From the NCBI GenBank assembly GCA_044507605.1, contig JBIQJI010000021.1:10001-74000 (forward strand): a DNA stretch of 64,000 nucleotides, given 5' to 3'. This document shows, piece after piece, positions 33,301-41,646 of the stretch. Each line of letters starts with the position of its first letter. Within the stretch, counting starts at the first letter, position 1. The position numbers and the translations under genes are program-made. The DNA is from Thermopolyspora sp044507605. GTDB taxonomy: Bacteria > Actinomycetota > Actinomycetes > Streptosporangiales > Streptosporangiaceae. The notes beneath the pieces are model-generated. The model saw only the letters and a program-made list of their open reading frames with translations. It was not told where the DNA came from and ran no database searches.

Positions 33301-35790
33301 GACGCCGCCGATGAACAGCTCGCCGGGGACGCCGACGGGGACGGGCGCGCCGTGCCGGTCGAGCACGTGCAGCGTGATGTTCTGGATGGGCGTGCCGATC
33401 GGCACCCGGGCCCGGCCGGCCAGGGCGGGCAGGGTGCACTGCCAGGCGGAGACGTCGATGGCGGCCTCGGTGGGCCCGTACAGGTTGTGCAGTTCGGCGG
33501 GGAGCGTGCGCAGGCAGCGTTCGGCCAGGTCGACGGGCAGTTCTTCGCCGCTGCACACGATGAGGCGCGGCGACGTGCAGCCCGCCACGCCTTCCTCGGC
33601 GAGGAACGCGCGCAGCATCGACGGCACGAAATGCAGCACGGTCACCCGCTCGGCGTTGATCAGGTCGCGCAGGTACGCGGGGTCCCGGTGCCCGCCGGGT
33701 GCGGCCAGCACGAGGCGGGCGCCGGTGAGCAGCGGCCAGAAGAACTCCCACACCGAGACGTCGAACCCGGCGGGCGTCTTCTGCAGCACCGTGTCGTCGC
33801 CGGTCAGCCGGAAGCGTTTCTGCATCCAGTCGAGCCGGTTCACGATGCCGCGGTGGCTGTTGGGCACGCCTTTGGGGCGTCCGGTGGAGCCGGACGTGTA
33901 GATCATGTACGCGGCGGTGCCGGGCTCGCCCTTGGCCTCGGGGGCGGTGGCCGGCAGCCCCGCCCAGACGGCGTCGAGGTCGAGCGGCAGGATGATGGCG
34001 CCGCCGGTGGCGAGCCGGTCGGCCAGGTCCTGCTGGGTCAGCACGACGGGCGCGCCCGAGTCGGCGAGCATGAAGGCCAGCCGGTCGGGCGGGTAGCCGG
34101 GGTCGAGCGGCACGTACGCCGCGCCGGTCTTGAGGGTGCCGAGCAGCCCGGCGACGAGTTCGAAGGAGCGTTCGGCGCACACCGCGACGAGGCTTCCCGG
34201 GCCGACGCCGAGCCCGGCGAGGCGGTGCGCCACCTGGTCGGCCCGTTCGTCGAGCTGCCGGTACGTCCACGACCGCCCGGCGAACGTCACGGCGACGGCG
34301 TCGGGTGTGCGGGCCACCTGCTTTTCGACGAGGCCGTGCAGGGTGGCCGTGGCGGGGTAGGGGGCCGCCGTGTCGTTCCACTCCGCGATCAGCGTGTCGT
34401 CTGCGGTGAGGGGCAGCCGGTCGATCGGCACGGCGGGGTCGCGCACGGCGGCGCGCAGCAGGTCCTCCAGGTGCCCGGCCATGCGGGCGATGGTGCTCTC
34501 CTCGAACAGGTCGGGCCGGTAGGTGAACAGGCAGCGCAGGCCGCCCTGTTCGGCGGGCACGACGTACAGCTCCAGGTCGTGCCGGGCCGAGCCCGGGTTG
34601 AGCGCGAGGACTTCGACGTCGCCGCCGGGGCCGGGTTCGTGCATCGCGCACAGCACGTCGATCAGCGGCGGTCTGCTGGTGTCGCGGGGCACGGCGAGGG
34701 CGTCGACGAGCTGGGCGAAGGGCAGCTGCTGGTGGTCGAGCGCGGAGATGACGGTGTTCCTGGTGCGGTCGAGCAGCTCGGCGAACGTGGGGGCGTCGTC
34801 GAGCCGGGAACGCACGGCCAGCACGTTGACGAACATGCCGACGACGTCTTCGAACTCGGGGCGGGTCCGCCCGGCGACGGGCACCCCGACGGCGAAGTCG
34901 TCCTGGCCGGACAGGCGGGAGAGCAGCACCTGGAACGCCGCCAGCAGCGTCATGAACGTCGTCGCGCCGTGCTCCCTGCTCAGTGCGGCGATCCGTTCGG
35001 CCAGGCCGGGCGCGAGGAGGTGCGTGTGGGTGGCGCCGGCGAGCGCCTGGACGGGCGGGCGCGGCCGGTCGGTGAGCAGCTCCAGGCGTGGCAGCCCCGC
35101 AAGCTCCCGCCGCCAGTACGCCAGCTCGCGGTCGACGGACCGTTCCCGCTGCCACAGCGCGACGTCGCCGAAGCGCACGGCGGGCGGGGGCGGTTCCTCG
35201 CCGCGGTAGAGGGCGAGCAGGTCGCGCATCAGCAGCTGCAGCGACTGGCCGTCGGCCACGATGTGGTGCACCAGCAGCGCCACGATGTGCTCGGCCGCGG
35301 ACTCGGAGTGTTCCGCGCCGGTGCGTGCGGGCGCGGTCTTGTCGACGACGACGCATTTGAGCAGGGGGCCTGCGGCGAGGTCGAGCGGGATGGCGCTTTC
35401 GGCGCCGATGAGGGCGATCGCCTCGTCGTCGGTGGCCGCCGTGGTGCGGGTGAGCGGCACGTGCGCCGTTTCGGCGACGTAGACGGCCGGCGTGCCTTCT
35501 TCGGTGGCGGGGAACCGCTGCCGCAGGCTCTCGTGCCGCACCGGCAGCGCGGCGAGCGCGGCGGCCAGGCGGTGCGGGTCGAGGGGTTCGCGGAGCCGTA
35601 CGGCGAGGACCAGGGTGTAGGTGGTGGTGCCCGGGGCGAACTGCTCCATGAACCACAGGGGCTCCTGGGCCGGGGACATCGGGGGTTCGGTGCCCTCGGG
35701 GCGGCGCGGGATGGGGCGGGGCGCCGAGGCGGCCCGTAAGCGGCGGCGCAGGAGCTCCTTTTTGGCGTCGGACAGGTCGGTCACAGGCAT
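30352..35790 (-). CDS. NRPS module C-A-T-TE fused to an MFS exporter
   Basis: This is one 1812-aa open frame. The condensation domain (about 35-460) has HHIVADG near 177. The adenylation domain (about 480-985) has YTSGSTGRPKG near 633, NLYGPTEAAID, YRTGDAARW and LTPNGKLDR. The thiolation domain has LGGHSL, phosphopantetheine Ser near 1012. The thioesterase (about 1080-1330) has nucleophile motif GHCGVGG near 1146, Cys replacing the usual Ser, Asp in GERDPATD, and His near 1294. A Thr/Gly-rich linker leads to a 12-span MFS domain (about 1375-1800) of the DHA3/EntS type. Specificity residues read by alignment as D-V-W-S-V-S-L-I-D-K, close to known serine codes. The domain order and serine code match EntF, and the transporter matches EntS. 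The Ser prediction is inference; no partner NRPS or aryl-acid genes are nearby. Confidence 0.85.
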   Translation of the reverse strand: MPVTDLSDAKKELLRRRLRAASAPRPIPRRPEGTEPPMSPAQEPLWFMEQFAPGTTTYTLVLAVRLREPLDPHRLAAALAALPVRHESLRQRFPATEEGTPAVYVAETAHVPLTRTTAATDDEAIALIGAESAIPLDLAAGPLLKCVVVDKTAPARTGAEHSESAAEHIVALLVHHIVADGQSLQLLMRDLLALYRGEEPPPPAVRFGDVALWQRERSVDRELAYWRRELAGLPRLELLTDRPRPPVQALAGATHTHLLAPGLAERIAALSREHGATTFMTLLAAFQVLLSRLSGQDDFAVGVPVAGRTRPEFEDVVGMFVNVLAVRSRLDDAPTFAELLDRTRNTVISALDHQQLPFAQLVDALAVPRDTSRPPLIDVLCAMHEPGPGGDVEVLALNPGSARHDLELYVVPAEQGGLRCLFTYRPDLFEESTIARMAGHLEDLLRAAVRDPAVPIDRLPLTADDTLIAEWNDTAAPYPATATLHGLVEKQVARTPDAVAVTFAGRSWTYRQLDERADQVAHRLAGLGVGPGSLVAVCAERSFELVAGLLGTLKTGAAYVPLDPGYPPDRLAFMLADSGAPVVLTQQDLADRLATGGAIILPLDLDAVWAGLPATAPEAKGEPGTAAYMIYTSGSTGRPKGVPNSHRGIVNRLDWMQKRFRLTGDDTVLQKTPAGFDVSVWEFFWPLLTGARLVLAAPGGHRDPAYLRDLINAERVTVLHFVPSMLRAFLAEEGVAGCTSPRLIVCSGEELPVDLAERCLRTLPAELHNLYGPTEAAIDVSAWQCTLPALAGRARVPIGTPIQNITLHVLDRHGAPVPVGVPGELFIGGVGVALGYHARPELTAERFAGGRYRTGDAARWLPDGTIEFLGRLDGQVKLRGLRIELGEIEAVLREKTGVRDAAVIVREDVPGDPRLVAYLAGDDVPEAAQARAAIRGTLPEYMVPSTIVALDALPLTPNGKLDRAALPAPAVTGDVPYAEPCTEHEKAIAAVWADVLSAERVGADDDFFDLGGHSLLAVQVVAKLRKALPAASAQVGLVDLFTYRTVRELAAFAETTDAGARPLLQRLTPPRPATVTYVCVPYGSGSAVVYQPLADALPADQALYALAIPGHDVGLDEEPMEFAELAARATAEILAIDGPIVIYGHCGVGGALAVELATRVEAAGRAVDAVYVGAIFPFARPRGLMRALSRIGDFDRFRSSQTDINRLKARGVDLDELDPAVADRIVRTMRHDSKAAEKYFTALFDSPDRPRLRAPIISVVGERDPATDFYAERYREWGFLTDTTALVVLDEGGHYFLRYRADELAAALRTHTHLQVTDRSGNPSWWVHAVTTPTETSTATETGTADGSGKAARSTGTTGPAGSDGAGGAGVRPSMRRFLTIASGQQISMIGSALTGWALPLTVLMDSGSIGQFSTLAVLNLAGLLISPLAGAIVDRGDRRRVMLMADCASAAIQALLAGLLLFGDIRIWQIYLLIVALSIATSFQRLAYQSAVPQLVPKHYLGHAIGVTQTTNGVAQLVVPLIAAGLLAWIGLGGIVAIDVASYVFAIATVALVRFPDTLPWRPREPLSTEIAKGFTHTWHDRGLRSMLVFFAVLNIFLSPLLLLVSPLVLSFATLADVSVISLVSGLGVMLGGLTMSLWGGPRRRRFRGVLAFAAAIAAGSVITGLAPSLIVIGTGAFALSYFLTLMNGIYVTIVQIKVPARYHGRVFALNTLVAWSTLPIGIGLVAPLGAALFDPMLAPGGALAATAGALIGVGPGRGIAFLYLVCALGMLLVIAAALRVRRLARLDTDMPDALPDDLVGVETLQRRTAA

Positions 35791-36199
35791 GCGGTGCGGC
35801 CCTTCGACGGGGGAGTACGCACGTTCAAAATGATCTTGACCGTTCGTCTCTCATAGTCACATAGGCATGAGGTGGTGATCCAGTGGTGCCGGCGAGGCCG
35901 GTGGTCGCCCGTTGTGTCCTGGTCGCCGAGCTGAACGTTTCACCCGGCGGGCCGCGGCGGTGGCCGCGGCCCGCGGCAGGCTGCCAGGTCACGGTCGGCC
36001 GCGATGCGCCGGGCGTGACGAGCGAATCGGCAAGTGTTGACGGTGGTCGCCTCGTCGGATTGGCTCCGCCCCAAATGTCGTCTGTCGGGGCGGAGGACAA
36101 GGTGAGCGGTGCCGGTCACGCGTTCGGGCGGACATGCGCCACGCTCGCCGTTCTCCCGTGCGCTCGCCCCCCTCTATCGAAGAGAGGAACGGGTAGCTC
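35791..36199. other. Intergenic, divergent promoters; no gene seen
   Basis: About 400 bases separate the NRPS-MFS start (minus) from the SGNH hydrolase start (plus). Both promoters must lie here, but I could not place convincing -35/-10 pairs. I looked for a DtxR/IdeR-type iron box near the NRPS side and saw only an imperfect TTCAA...TTGA symmetry at about 35823-35838, which does not match that consensus. The open frame on the plus strand has no ribosome site and no family resemblance. Confidence 0.4.
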
Positions 36200-37279
36200 A
36201 TGGTCAAGATCGCACGTCTCCTCACCGGGCTGGTGTTGATCGCGGCGGCACTGTTCGCCGTGCAGGGCGCGGCCGGCGCCGAGTCGAACGGCGGCGTACG
36301 GGTGATGCCGCTCGGCGACTCGATCACGGACGGGTTCGTGGTGCCCGGCGGCTACCGCATCGACCTGTGGCAGAAGCTGGTCGCCGGCGGCTACACGGTG
36401 GACTTCGTCGGCTCCATGTCGAACGGTCCCGCCTCGCTCGGCGACCACGACCACGAGGGGCATTCGGGGTGGCGCATCGACCAGATCGACGCCAACATCG
36501 TGGGCTGGCTGAACACCTACCGGCCGCACACGATCCTGCTGCACATCGGCACCAACGACATGTATCAGAACCCGAACGGCGCCTCGTCGCGGCTGGCGAC
36601 GCTGATCGACCACATCACCGCCACCGCGCCCGACGCCGAGCTGTTCGTGGCCACGATCATCCCGATGTCCGGCGCCGACGCCACGGTGCGCGCCTTCAAC
36701 GCCGACATTCCGGGCATTGTGCAGAGCAGGGCCAACGCCGGGCGGCACGTCCACCTGGTCGACATGTATTCGGCGCTGACGACGGCCGACCTGCAGGACG
36801 GCGTGCACCCCAACGCCGGCGGCTACAGCAAGATGGCGACGGTCTGGTACAACGCGCTCCTCTCGGTGCCGGGCAGCCTGACCGGCGGCACGTCCTCCCC
36901 GACCCCGACCGTGACGCCGACCGTGACGCCGACGGTCACCCCGACCGTGACGCCCACCGTGACACCCACCGGGCAGAACGGCGGCTGCGTGGCGACGTAC
37001 CGGACGGTGAACAACTGGGGTAGCGGCTTCCAGGCCGAGGTGACGGTGCGGAACAACGGCTCGTCGACCATCAACGGGTGGGCGGTGAGCATGACCCTGT
37101 CGGGCGGGCAGAGCATCGTCAACCTGTGGAACGGCGTCACCTCCGGCACCAGCGGCGCGATCACGGTGCGGAACGCCCCCTACAACGGCGTCATCGCGGC
37201 GAACGGCACGACGACCTTCGGTTTCGTCGCCAACGGCAACGGCAGCACGCCGCCCAGCGCCGTCACCTGCTCCAGCTGA
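36200..37279 (+). CDS. Secreted SGNH/GDSL esterase with C-terminal CBM2
   Basis: This 359-aa protein has a signal peptide (about 1-27, AGA/ES). The SGNH hydrolase domain has block I GDSITDG with Ser about 41, block III GTND near 118 and block V DGVHPN near 203. A Pro-Thr-Val linker follows, then a family 2 carbohydrate-binding module (about 258-359) bounded by two Cys residues with surface Trp residues such as NNWGSGF and GWAVSM. It is probably an acetyl-xylan or other polysaccharide esterase acting on plant cell wall outside the cell. A strong hairpin terminator follows at 37361. Confidence 0.92.
   Translation: MVKIARLLTGLVLIAAALFAVQGAAGAESNGGVRVMPLGDSITDGFVVPGGYRIDLWQKLVAGGYTVDFVGSMSNGPASLGDHDHEGHSGWRIDQIDANIVGWLNTYRPHTILLHIGTNDMYQNPNGASSRLATLIDHITATAPDAELFVATIIPMSGADATVRAFNADIPGIVQSRANAGRHVHLVDMYSALTTADLQDGVHPNAGGYSKMATVWYNALLSVPGSLTGGTSSPTPTVTPTVTPTVTPTVTPTVTPTGQNGGCVATYRTVNNWGSGFQAEVTVRNNGSSTINGWAVSMTLSGGQSIVNLWNGVTSGTSGAITVRNAPYNGVIAANGTTTFGFVANGNGSTPPSAVTCSS
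36900..36971 (+). repeat. 12-bp tandem repeats coding the PTVT linker
   Basis: About six diverging copies of ACCGTGACGCCG encode the (PTVT)n linker between the esterase and CBM2 domains. It is a typical flexible linker, not a CRISPR or regulatory array. Confidence 0.85.
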
Positions 37280-37360
37280 TCGGCGAACGCCGACCGGCGA
37301 ACGCCGTGGGCGCGTGGCCTCCCGGCCGCGCGCCCCTCGCCGTTTCGGCAGTCGCAGGGC

Positions 37361-37392
37361 CGTTTCGGACCGGTCGGGGCCGGTCCGAAACG
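37361..37392 (+). terminator. Strong hairpin terminator
   Basis: CGTTTCGGACCGG (37361-37373) and CCGGTCCGAAACG (37380-37392) form a perfect 13-bp stem with a 6-base loop. It lies 82 bases after the SGNH gene and upstream of the P450 promoter, so it probably insulates the two units. There is no clear T run. Confidence 0.7.
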
Positions 37393-37461
37393 CGGGCGGA
37401 CGACCCGCGGGACGGGAGATCCGAGGCGGGAGCGGCGGCACCCCTGATTGAGGGCAGAACG

Positions 37462-37491
37462 TTGACGTTCGATGAGAGAAGTGTCTATCGT
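37462..37491 (+). promoter_or_regulatory. Promoter of the P450 operon with shared motif (site A)
   Basis: TTGACG (37462-37467) and TATCGT (37486-37491) are 18 bp apart and 66 bases upstream of the first P450 start. Embedded in it is TTGACG-N14-TGTCTA, the same arrangement as at 58625 and similar to four other sites in the window, so the unit is probably co-regulated with them. Confidence 0.6.
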
Positions 37492-37556
37492 TGAGTCGCT
37501 TCGCCGCTGTGTTCGACGCTGCCTGGCGAGGCGTTCGCCTGGGGAAGGGAGCCTTG

Positions 37557-38798
37557 ATGACCGTGTCGGATCCGGCCTCCGAGACCGCGTCGGCCCGCAG
37601 CGGGGTGCGGGTGCTGGGGCACGACTTCGATCCGCGGGAGCCCGAGACCTTCACCAGCGCGCACGCGCTGTACAAGGAGATGCGGTCGCGGTGTCCCGTC
37701 GCGCACAGCGAGACCTATGACGGCGGTTTCTGGGCGCTGTTCCGGTACGAGGACGTCCGGTACGTGCTGGAGCAACGGGACATGTTCACCACCTCGGTGC
37801 AGAACGTGGTGCCGAAATTCGCCTTCACCGGACGCCGGCCGCCCCTGCACTTCGACCCGCCCGAGCATTCGGCGTACCGGCGGGTCATCAACAGGTTCTT
37901 CACCAGGGAGAAGATGGCAGAGATCGCGCCGGCCGTGCGAAAGCACGCGGTGCATCTGCTGCAGCCGATCATCGACGCCGGTGAAGGCGACATCTCGGTG
38001 GATTACGCCCAGAAGTTTCCGGCGCACGTGTTCGCCACGTTCTTCAACCTGCCCACGGAGCTGGCCGAGCTGATCAAGCAGATCAGCGCCGAATATGTGG
38101 CGGCCATTCAAATAGTCGACACGGAAAACGTCGTCCGTCTGAGTCGCAAGCTGTACGAAATCGCGCAGACGGTCATCGACGAGCGGCGCGCGCACCCGAT
38201 GGACCCCGGCGCCGACCTGACCACCGCGCTCACCCAGGCGGAGTACGAGGGCGAGCCGCTGCCGCCCGACATGGTGCTCGGCTGCGTGCGGCAGCTGCTC
38301 GTCACCGGCATGGTCGCGCCGAGCGTGTTCATCGGCACCATGTTCGTGCACCTCGCCGGCGACCCCGCGCTGGCCGATCTGCTGCGCGCCGAGCCCGCCC
38401 GCATCCCGAGCGCGGTGGAGGAGTTCCTGCGGCTCTACGGGCCGTATCGGGGGATGGCGCGCACCTCGCGCGAGGACGTCGAGCTCGGCGGGCGGCTGAT
38501 CAAGGCGGGGGAGCCGATCGCGCTGGTCTACACGTCGGCGAACCGGGACGAGCGGATCTTCCCGAACGGCGAGGAGTTCGAGTTCGACCGGCCGAACATC
38601 GCCAAGCATCTGGCGTTCGGCGCCGGTGTGCACACCTGTCCCGGCGCGCCGCTCGCGCGCATGATGCTCGTCATGACGCTGGAGGAGGCGCTGGCGCGGA
38701 CGTCGTCGTTCGAGGTGACCGGCGAGATCCTGATGGCGAAATGGGCGGAATGGGGCACGAACTCGGTGCCGATGCGCTTCACCCCGGCCGCCCGATGA
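37557..38798 (+). CDS. Cytochrome P450 (first of tandem pair)
   Basis: This 413-aa bacterial class I P450 has the ExxR motif in EEFLRL and the heme loop FGAGVHTCPG with Cys at about 361. The I-helix region reads VTGMVAPSVF where most P450s have (A/G)G-x-(D/E)-T, so the usual acid-alcohol pair for O2 activation is absent. The frame opens at 37491, but ATG 37557 follows a GGGA-rich site. It overlaps the second P450 gene (ATGA). No ferredoxin gene is adjacent. The neighbouring ligase and beta-oxidation genes suggest hydroxylation of a terpenoid, steroid-like or fatty substrate. Confidence 0.9.
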   Translation: MTVSDPASETASARSGVRVLGHDFDPREPETFTSAHALYKEMRSRCPVAHSETYDGGFWALFRYEDVRYVLEQRDMFTTSVQNVVPKFAFTGRRPPLHFDPPEHSAYRRVINRFFTREKMAEIAPAVRKHAVHLLQPIIDAGEGDISVDYAQKFPAHVFATFFNLPTELAELIKQISAEYVAAIQIVDTENVVRLSRKLYEIAQTVIDERRAHPMDPGADLTTALTQAEYEGEPLPPDMVLGCVRQLLVTGMVAPSVFIGTMFVHLAGDPALADLLRAEPARIPSAVEEFLRLYGPYRGMARTSREDVELGGRLIKAGEPIALVYTSANRDERIFPNGEEFEFDRPNIAKHLAFGAGVHTCPGAPLARMMLVMTLEEALARTSSFEVTGEILMAKWAEWGTNSVPMRFTPAAR

Positions 38799-40063
38799 GC
38801 CGGCACCAGGACATGGCGCGGCAGGGTGCCGGCACGATCGCGTCCGGCGGCGTCGAACCCGGCGACCGGGTTCCCGACGACTTCGATCCCGACGACGCGA
38901 CCACCTTGGAAGCGGCCCATGCGATGTACGCGCGCCTCCGGCACGAGTGCCCGGTGGCCCACAGCGGCCGGTACGGCGGCTTCTGGGCGCTGACCCGCTA
39001 CGCCGACGTGGCCGCGGCGGTCGGCGACCCCACCACCTACATCTCGTCCGTGCGCGCCGTGGTGCCCAGCGACCCGCGCGGCCTGCGCCGTCCGCCGCTG
39101 AACTACGACGCCCCCGCGCACACCCCGTACCGCCGGGCCATCGACCGCACGTTGCAGCGGTCGCGGGTGGAGCGGCTGGAGCCGCGGCTGCGCGAGCACG
39201 CGGCCCGTGAGCTGACGCCGATGATCGAGCGGGGCGGCGGCGACATCGCGCAGGAGTTCGGCGCGGTGTTCCCGGCCTGGGTGACGACGGAGTGGCTGAA
39301 CCTGGACGCCGCCGTCGCCCCCGACCTGGCCCGTACGGCGGCGACCTGGGTGCGGGCGTGGCGGTCGCTCGACCGCGACGTGGTGAACGAGACCAGCGAG
39401 CACATGTACGACATCGCCCGCGAGCTGGTCCGTGACCGGCGGCGTGCGCCGCGCCCGATCGAGGAGGACCCGGCGAGCTCGCTGCTGGCCGAACGGCCCG
39501 GCGGCAGGCCGCTGGAGGAGGAGCACATCGTCGGCGCGCTGCGGCAGTGTCTCGTGGTGGGTATGGTGGCGCCGCCGATCGTGCTCGGCTCGGTCTGCGC
39601 GCACCTGTCGCGTGATCGGGAGCTGCAGGATCGGCTGCGCGCCGAGCCGGGGCTGCAGCCGGCGGCGCTGGAGGAGTTCCTGCGGCTCTACACGCCGTAT
39701 CGCGGGTTCGCCCGCACGGTCGTGGCGGAGCGGGAGCTGCACGGGCGGGTGATCCGGCCGGGTGAGCCGGTGACGCTCGTCTATGCTTCGGCGAACCGGG
39801 ACGAAACGGTCTTCCCTGACCCGGACGAGTTCGTCCTCGACCGGCCGAACATCTCCCGGCATCTGGCGTTCGGGCGTGGCCGGCACGCCTGCGCCGGCAT
39901 GCCGCTGGCGCGGATGGCGCTGCGGATCGCCCTGGCCGAGCTGCTGCGCCGCACATCGGGGTTCGAGGTGACCGGGCCGATCGAGACCGCCCGGATGCCG
40001 GAGATCGGCGCGGTGTCGGTTCCGGTGCGGCTCGATCCGGCCGCCCCCGGCGAGGAGGAGTGA
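38795..40063 (+). CDS. Cytochrome P450 (second of tandem pair)
   Basis: This 422-aa P450 is clearly paralogous to its neighbour: ExxR in EEFLRL, heme loop FGRGRHACAG with Cys at about 366, and the same unusual I-helix (VVGMVAPPIV) without the acid-alcohol pair. The ATG overlaps the previous stop, so the two are translationally coupled and may act together or in sequence. The acyl-CoA ligase gene follows nine bases after the stop. Confidence 0.9.
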   Translation: MSRHQDMARQGAGTIASGGVEPGDRVPDDFDPDDATTLEAAHAMYARLRHECPVAHSGRYGGFWALTRYADVAAAVGDPTTYISSVRAVVPSDPRGLRRPPLNYDAPAHTPYRRAIDRTLQRSRVERLEPRLREHAARELTPMIERGGGDIAQEFGAVFPAWVTTEWLNLDAAVAPDLARTAATWVRAWRSLDRDVVNETSEHMYDIARELVRDRRRAPRPIEEDPASSLLAERPGGRPLEEEHIVGALRQCLVVGMVAPPIVLGSVCAHLSRDRELQDRLRAEPGLQPAALEEFLRLYTPYRGFARTVVAERELHGRVIRPGEPVTLVYASANRDETVFPDPDEFVLDRPNISRHLAFGRGRHACAGMPLARMALRIALAELLRRTSGFEVTGPIETARMPEIGAVSVPVRLDPAAPGEEE

Positions 40064-40072
40064 TAGCGGCAC

Positions 40073-41590
40073 ATGTGGAATGAGGGCATCGGTTCGTGGC
40101 CGGGCCGCCGGGCGCGCAAGACGCCCGGCAGGGTGGCGGTCGTGCACGGCGACCGGCAGTGGACGTACCGGGAACTCGACGAGCGGGTGACCCGGCTGGC
40201 CCGCGCCCTGCGCGGGCTGGGCGTGGGGCGGGGCGACCGGGTGGCGTACCTGGGGGAGAACCATCCGGCGTTCCTGGAGACGCTGTTCGCCGTCACGGCC
40301 CTGGGTGCGGTCTTCGTGCCGCTCAACACCCGCCTGTCCACGGAGGAGATCGGCTACATGCTGGCCGACTCGGGCGCCAGGCTGCTGATCCGCGGCGGCG
40401 GCGCCGAGGCGGGCGACGTCCCGGACGGGCCGCGGGTGGTGCGGGTCGGCCCGGAGTACGAGGCGCTGCTGACGGCGGAGGGCGGCGAGCGCGCCGGCGA
40501 GCCCGTCGAGGAGCAGGTGCGGGCGGGCGATCCGTGCATCATCATGTACACGTCCGGCACCACGGGGCGGCCGAAGGGCGCGACGCTGACCCACGGCAAC
40601 ATCACGTGGAACTGCCTGAACGTCCTGGTCGACGTCGACCTGGCCGCCGACGAGGTGACGCTGGTCACCGCGCCCATGTTCCACACCGCCGCGCTGAACA
40701 TGACGTGCCTGCCGACCCTGATGAAGGGCGGCCGGGTGCTCATCGAGGCGGCGTTCCGGCCGGCCAGGGCGCTCGATCTGATCGAGCGGCACGGCGTCAC
40801 GTTGCTGTTCGGGGTGCCGGCGATGTTCGCCGCGCTGGCCGCGGAGCCGGGGTGGGCCGGGGCCGACCTGTCGTCGGTGCGCACGATGCTGTGCGGAGGG
40901 GCGCCGGTGCCGGAGCCGCTGATCCGGACGTATCTCGACCGGGGCCTGTCGTTCGTCCAGGGGTACGGCATGACGGAGACGTCGCCGGGGGCGCTGTGCC
41001 TGGACCGGGAGATGAGCGCGCGCAAGGTGGGCTCGGCGGGGGTGCCGCATTTCTTCACCGAGGTGCGGGTGATGCGTGACGACGGCACCGATGCGGCGGT
41101 GGGCGAGCGGGGCGAGGTGGTCGTGCGCGGCCCGAACGTCATGGCGGGCTACTGGGGACGGCCCGCCGACACGGAGGCCGTGCTGAACGGCGACGGCTGG
41201 TTCCGGTCGGGTGACGTGGCGGTGGTGGACGACGACGGCTACGTGTTCGTCGTCGACCGGGTCAAAGACATGATCATCTCGGGTGGGGAGAACATCTACC
41301 CGGCCGAGGTGGAGAACGTCCTGTACGGCCATCCGGACGTGGCCGAGTGCGCCGTGATCGGCGTGCCGGACGACCGGTGGGGCGAGGTGGGCAAGGCGGT
41401 GGTGGTGCTGCGGGCCGGGGCGAAGGCCGACGAGGCCGCGCTGCTCGCGTATGTTTCGGAGCGGATCGGCCGGTACAAGGTGCCGAAAAGCGTGGAGTTC
41501 GCCGGCTCGCTGCCGCGCAGCGCCGCCGGTAAGGTGCTGAAACAGCAGTTGCGCCGTCAGTACGCGCCTCACCAGGCGCGGCATCCGTGA
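40073..41590 (+). CDS. AMP-forming acyl-CoA synthetase, set B
   Basis: This 505-aa ANL ligase has A3 YTSGTTGRPKG (about 161-171), APMFHTAALNM, GYGMTETSPG, SGGENIYPAEVE, and C-terminal catalytic Lys in SAAGKVLK. It resembles medium-chain or aryl-acid:CoA ligases. It is third in the P450 operon, so it probably activates a carboxylic acid formed by, or accepted by, the P450s. The end of the gene lies just upstream of the leaderless promoter for the second PaaX gene. Confidence 0.88.
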   Translation: MWNEGIGSWPGRRARKTPGRVAVVHGDRQWTYRELDERVTRLARALRGLGVGRGDRVAYLGENHPAFLETLFAVTALGAVFVPLNTRLSTEEIGYMLADSGARLLIRGGGAEAGDVPDGPRVVRVGPEYEALLTAEGGERAGEPVEEQVRAGDPCIIMYTSGTTGRPKGATLTHGNITWNCLNVLVDVDLAADEVTLVTAPMFHTAALNMTCLPTLMKGGRVLIEAAFRPARALDLIERHGVTLLFGVPAMFAALAAEPGWAGADLSSVRTMLCGGAPVPEPLIRTYLDRGLSFVQGYGMTETSPGALCLDREMSARKVGSAGVPHFFTEVRVMRDDGTDAAVGERGEVVVRGPNVMAGYWGRPADTEAVLNGDGWFRSGDVAVVDDDGYVFVVDRVKDMIISGGENIYPAEVENVLYGHPDVAECAVIGVPDDRWGEVGKAVVVLRAGAKADEAALLAYVSERIGRYKVPKSVEFAGSLPRSAAGKVLKQQLRRQYAPHQARHP

Positions 41591-41634
41591 GCCCACGACG
41601 TTCCGGTTACGGACGTACACCAAACCGTCATACG

Positions 41635-41640
41635 TATACT
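41635..41640 (+). promoter_or_regulatory. -10 box of a leaderless promoter for PaaX (set B)
   Basis: TATACT lies six bases before the GTG at 41647, and there is no ribosome-binding sequence between. This is the geometry of an actinobacterial leaderless transcript starting at or next to the initiation codon. The -35 element is not obvious, as is common with a strong -10. Confidence 0.6.
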
Positions 41641-41646
41641 TCTGGC

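Noticed and set aside
31852..35739. 1295-codon plus-strand ORF antisense to the NRPS
   Set aside because: A shadow frame of the NRPS gene; the translation has no domain motifs and is extremely Gly/Val/Arg-rich.
35791..35860. Iron-box (DtxR/IdeR) operator upstream of the NRPS-MFS gene
   Set aside because: Only a weak TTCAA...TTGA symmetry is present; it does not match the TTAGGTTAGGCTAACCTAA-type consensus.
35883..36239. Plus-strand ORF upstream of the SGNH hydrolase
   Set aside because: No ribosome site or recognisable fold; it overlaps the signal peptide of the real gene in another frame.
36900..36971. Short regular repeats as a CRISPR-like array
   Set aside because: The repeats are 12 bp, directly adjacent, in frame and encode a PTVT linker.
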